Shown here piece by piece: positions 61,157 to 64,000 of a stretch of 64,000 nt of DNA. This DNA is from Chitinophagaceae bacterium (GTDB lineage Bacteria > Bacteroidota > Bacteroidia > Chitinophagales > Chitinophagaceae): NCBI GenBank assembly GCA_022843585.1, contig JALHNJ010000007.1, positions 1-64,000 of the forward strand, given 5' to 3'. The number at the start of each line of letters is the position of its first letter. Within the stretch, counting starts at the first letter, position 1. The position numbers and the translations under genes are program-made. Under the pieces are notes generated by a model. That model was not told the origin of the DNA. It worked only from the letters and a program-made list of their open reading frames with translations, and searched no databases.

Positions 61157-62272
61157 ATGAAATTGCAACCCTTACAAGTTTATAAATTCAAGCAAGTACT
61201 GCGCATTACTTTAATGTGGGTATTTATTGGAGTGGTACTGGAATTACATAATGCGATCAACTACAATCCTGAAACAGGGAATTATTTTTTTTATCCGCAT
61301 TTTGGCGAAACAATGCTTGAACACTTATTAATTACTGCTGTAGGACCTTTGATGGGCGGAATACTATTTGGATCTCTTATCATTTTTTATTTGCGGGAGA
61401 AATTAAAAACCAGTAGCTATAGTAAGAAGCTGTTAACCCATTCAGTTATTTATATTGTTGCAGTATTTATTTGCGTAGCAACGGTTGGTTTCATAGCCGC
61501 CTTAAATGATAACACAACAAATCAGTTTATTGAAAAACTATATGCTGCAATCATTAATTTACGGGTAATGCGATTAATGTTTGATTGGTATTTTATCGTA
61601 ATCATTACTATTTTTCTTTTAGATGTAAGTGAAAAATATGGACAGGGTATACTGCGAAAAACTTTGCTGGGAAAATACCATACTGCCCGAAAAGAAGTAA
61701 GAGTATTTATGTTTCTTGATTTAAAATCTTCCACCACTATTGCAGAAAGAATTGGGGAAGATGCTTATTTTAATATGTTAAAACTTTTTTACAGTCTTGC
61801 TAATGAAGCAATAGTTAACAGCAAAGGAGAAATATACCAATATGTAGGTGATGAAGTAATAGTATCATGGACTGAGGCAGATGCAATAAGCGAAGCCAAT
61901 GGCCTGAATTGTTTTTATAAAATAAAAGAAGCCGTTACAACTGCAAGTGATGAGTTCAATAAGCGATATGGCGTAACGCCTGATTTTAAAGCTGCTATAC
62001 ATGCTGGCCGGGTAGCCACCGGCGAAATTGGATTAGTGAAAAAAGATATTGTGTACTCCGGCGATGTATTAAATGCTACAGCTCGTATGGTTGCCTTGTG
62101 TAATCATTACAAAGCTGATTTGCTGATTTCAGATATGCTATTTGAAAAACTTAAAACAAATAGTAACTATCAGTTTCAGTATGTAGATAGCCCGGATTTG
62201 CGGGGCAAGCAGGCTAAACTCGGATTATATAGTGTAACAAAAAAAATCACCCCTTCACATAATCATAAATAG
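61157..62272 (+). CDS. Membrane-bound class III adenylate/guanylate cyclase
   Basis: 371 residues from ATG 61157 (TTG 61145 rejected). Four membrane helices at about 15-32, 58-79, 96-116 and 141-157. A class III cyclase domain spans about 183-365: metal Asp188 in FMFLDLKSSTTIAERIGE, Asp232 in YQYVGDEVIVSW, FKAAIHAGRVATGEIG, and DVLNATARMVALC with the transition-state Asn/Arg. It would make cAMP or cGMP at the membrane; I could not assign nucleotide specificity. Its 3' end overlaps the end of the convergent ppk gene by 26 nt. Confidence 0.9.
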   Translation: MKLQPLQVYKFKQVLRITLMWVFIGVVLELHNAINYNPETGNYFFYPHFGETMLEHLLITAVGPLMGGILFGSLIIFYLREKLKTSSYSKKLLTHSVIYIVAVFICVATVGFIAALNDNTTNQFIEKLYAAIINLRVMRLMFDWYFIVIITIFLLDVSEKYGQGILRKTLLGKYHTARKEVRVFMFLDLKSSTTIAERIGEDAYFNMLKLFYSLANEAIVNSKGEIYQYVGDEVIVSWTEADAISEANGLNCFYKIKEAVTTASDEFNKRYGVTPDFKAAIHAGRVATGEIGLVKKDIVYSGDVLNATARMVALCNHYKADLLISDMLFEKLKTNSNYQFQYVDSPDLRGKQAKLGLYSVTKKITPSHNHK

Positions 62273-64000
62273 CTTGCTGTGCTGCCAATGGCAAGCCATC
62301 GGAACTTACCCGTTCGTTTTCGAGATTGTTACTCAATAAAACTGCCTTACGGTTATCTTGTAATTGCAGTTGTAGTATATGTTCAATCTCAGCTTGCAAC
62401 GATTTGTCATAAATCGGGAAAACAACTTCAATACGACTATGGAGATTTCGGTTCATCCAGTCGGCACTTCCCATATAATATTCAGGTTCTCCATCGTTAT
62501 GAAATACAAATACCCTTGCATGTTCCAGATACCTGTCAACAATGCGCCGGACTTTAATATTCTCACTTTGTCCGGTTACACCTGGCGCCAAACTACAAAT
62601 ACTTCGTACCAACAGATCTACCTGTACTCCTGCCCTGCTGGCTTCGTATAGTTTTTCTATCATGGCTCTTTCCTGCAGGTTGTTCAACTTAATAATTATC
62701 CGTGCGGATCTTCCTTTCGATGCGTTCTTAATTTCACGGTCAATCAGTTTATTAAACCGCTTGATCATATTGAACTGTGAAACCAACAAATGTTTAAATG
62801 AAATCTTCCCATACAAAACAGGCTGTGTTCTTGATTGCAGATACACAAACAATTGCTCCAGCTCATCTGCAAATTCAGGCTGTGTAGTAAAAAGAACATG
62901 GTCGGTATAAAAACGTCCGGTTGATTCATTAAAATTACCAGTGGCCATAAAAGAATAATTCTTCCATTGCTTGCCTGCCTGCCGGTCAGGCAGGTTCTCC
63001 CATCTTTTTACCAGCGCCACTTTTGCATGCACTTTTAAACCCGGTATGCTGTTGATGATCTTTATGCCCGCTGCTTTCATTTTCTTACTCCACTTCAGGT
63101 TATTGGCCTCATCAAACCTGGCTTTTAATTCCACGAACACAGTCACTTTTTTACCATTTTTAGCAGCACTGATCAGCGCATTTACAATATGCGAATCCGC
63201 AGCTACCCGGTACAGTGTAACATATATTTCTTTTACCCCCGGATCTATTGCTGCCTCATTAAAAAACCGGAGTATATAGTTATAAGAGTGATAAGGCAAG
63301 TGCAGCATTTTTTCTTTCGCAGCAATACTCTGAAAAATGGAATGATGAGTATCAAACTCCGGGTGCAGAACCGGCGACCAGTTAGTATAGGTAAGCTTCC
63401 CTTTTACAGGATTTGGTAAGCTTCCCAAATCTTTTAGATTATGATAGCGGCCACCTTCTACCATTTCTTCTTTACGAAGAAGAAAATATTTTTGAACAAA
63501 ATCTCTTACCTCTGCAGGCATTGCGCTATCATATAATAAACGGGTAGCATGCCCTACTTCTCTTTTCTCTAATTGTTTTTCTATTTTTTCGGCAAGGTCG
63601 CCAATAAATTCATCCTCCAGGTTCATCTCAGCATCACGGGTCAATTTTATACTCCATGCTCCGTGAATAAGGACAGCTGGAAAAATTTCTTGTAAATTTT
63701 CCCGGATGACCTCATCCAAAAACAAGAGATAATTGTCATTGCCAAGCATAGGTAGTTCCGAAAAGCGGGGCAAATTAGAAGAGGGAATATTTAATACCGC
63801 ATACTGATGTTTACCGGGTTGGTCTGCTGGTTCTATATCTACAATAAAATACAACGCATTGTTCTCCAAAAAAACATTGGGCTGATTTTCTTTTTGGAGC
63901 AATACGGGTTGCAGAAACGATAATACTTTAGATAGAAAATATTCCCGTATTGTTTCTTTATGTTCTGGCCGTATAGGCTCTCCGTAATAAAGGAAGATAT
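62247..64000 (-). CDS. ppk: Polyphosphate kinase 1 (5' end outside window)
   Basis: The frame is open to the window edge; 584 complete codons plus stop are visible and the N-terminal 100 or so residues are missing. It makes polyphosphate from ATP. Visible motifs: LYYGEPIRPEHKET, HLPYHSYNYILRFFNEAAIDPGVKEIYVTLYR, the autophosphorylated His in PGLKVHAKVALV, FMATGNFNESTGRFYTDH, the second active-site His in YLEHARVF, and SADWMNRNLHSRIEVVFPI. An extra NLPDRQAGKQ segment after VKRWE is encoded by a palindromic element. A secreted Ppx/GppA-like gene lies at 51857-53266. Confidence 0.95.
   Translation of the reverse strand, partial: IFLYYGEPIRPEHKETIREYFLSKVLSFLQPVLLQKENQPNVFLENNALYFIVDIEPADQPGKHQYAVLNIPSSNLPRFSELPMLGNDNYLLFLDEVIRENLQEIFPAVLIHGAWSIKLTRDAEMNLEDEFIGDLAEKIEKQLEKREVGHATRLLYDSAMPAEVRDFVQKYFLLRKEEMVEGGRYHNLKDLGSLPNPVKGKLTYTNWSPVLHPEFDTHHSIFQSIAAKEKMLHLPYHSYNYILRFFNEAAIDPGVKEIYVTLYRVAADSHIVNALISAAKNGKKVTVFVELKARFDEANNLKWSKKMKAAGIKIINSIPGLKVHAKVALVKRWENLPDRQAGKQWKNYSFMATGNFNESTGRFYTDHVLFTTQPEFADELEQLFVYLQSRTQPVLYGKISFKHLLVSQFNMIKRFNKLIDREIKNASKGRSARIIIKLNNLQERAMIEKLYEASRAGVQVDLLVRSICSLAPGVTGQSENIKVRRIVDRYLEHARVFVFHNDGEPEYYMGSADWMNRNLHSRIEVVFPIYDKSLQAEIEHILQLQLQDNRKAVLLSNNLENERVSSDGLPLAAQQAIYDYVKG
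62974..62994. repeat. Palindromic element inside ppk
   Basis: Arms CCTGCCTG (62974-62981) and CAGGCAGG (62987-62994) are perfect with a CCGGT centre. Read in frame it encodes LPDRQAG in polyphosphate kinase. It is related in arm sequence to the intergenic palindrome at 3858-3887. Confidence 0.65.

Overview
The window reads as chromosomal DNA of a Bacteroidota bacterium, most likely Chitinophagales/Chitinophagaceae. I infer this from five things: moderately AT-rich DNA; start-proximal -7 boxes of the form TAnnTTTG in front of many genes; a 1473-residue subtilase ending in a type IX secretion (T9SS) sorting domain; families typical of the phylum (DUF4294, LytTR regulator with LytS-like kinase, CxxxY-type CcmE, DUF2846, HYR/P-domain surface protein); and bacillithiol genes. 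I saw no tRNA, rRNA, CRISPR array, complete insertion sequence, prophage or origin.

Layout. 1-5.4 kb: 3' part of a secreted HYR-domain protein, glnS, a DUF3095 cyclase-like protein, a small hypothetical. 5.8-12.7 kb: small basic protein, transglutaminase-like protein, LytTR two-component pair, intradiol-dioxygenase-like lipoprotein, YggS, two exported hypotheticals, acyl-CoA dehydrogenase. 12.8-16.6 kb: ccmE-ccmF and a DUF4294 protein. 16.7-22.7 kb: bshB1, a membrane desaturase, then a tight run of arginase-family enzyme, membrane protein, radical SAM enzyme and EamA transporter. 22.7-31.7 kb: DUF2846, TonB-like protein, folC, Nudix, YfiT/BstA-like DinB protein, FKBP, ABC ATPase, fbp, aspartate kinase, and an L,D-transpeptidase fused to a TonB C-terminal domain. 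31.9-41.6 kb: hppD, then purK and purE separated by a complete RND efflux operon, then a lipoprotein. 41.7-45.6 kb: a caspase/TPR/beta-barrel protein and bshC.

45.6-56.4 kb holds all four enzymes for trans-4-hydroxy-L-proline breakdown to 2-oxoglutarate: epimerase, D-amino-acid-type oxidoreductase, DapA-family deaminase and 2-oxoglutarate-semialdehyde dehydrogenase. They are interleaved with a Gfo/Idh/MocA oxidoreductase, a sterol-desaturase-family protein, a PhnA-like protein and a secreted TPR-Ppx/GppA protein. 56.6-64 kb: the T9SS subtilase, a membrane class III cyclase and the C-terminal part of polyphosphate kinase.

The most unusual items are the exported TPR + Ppx/GppA-like fusion, the caspase + TPR + outer-membrane-barrel fusion, the YkuD + TonB_C fusion, and several dispersed or palindromic repeats. 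One palindrome is read in frame through ppk, a second repeat supplies the first residues of purK, a 55-nt intergenic repeat occurs twice, and an 84-nt hairpin precedes the PhnA gene. Many genes needed their start moved inward from a TTG/GTG to an ATG that fits the promoter box or signal peptide; those choices are given per entry.
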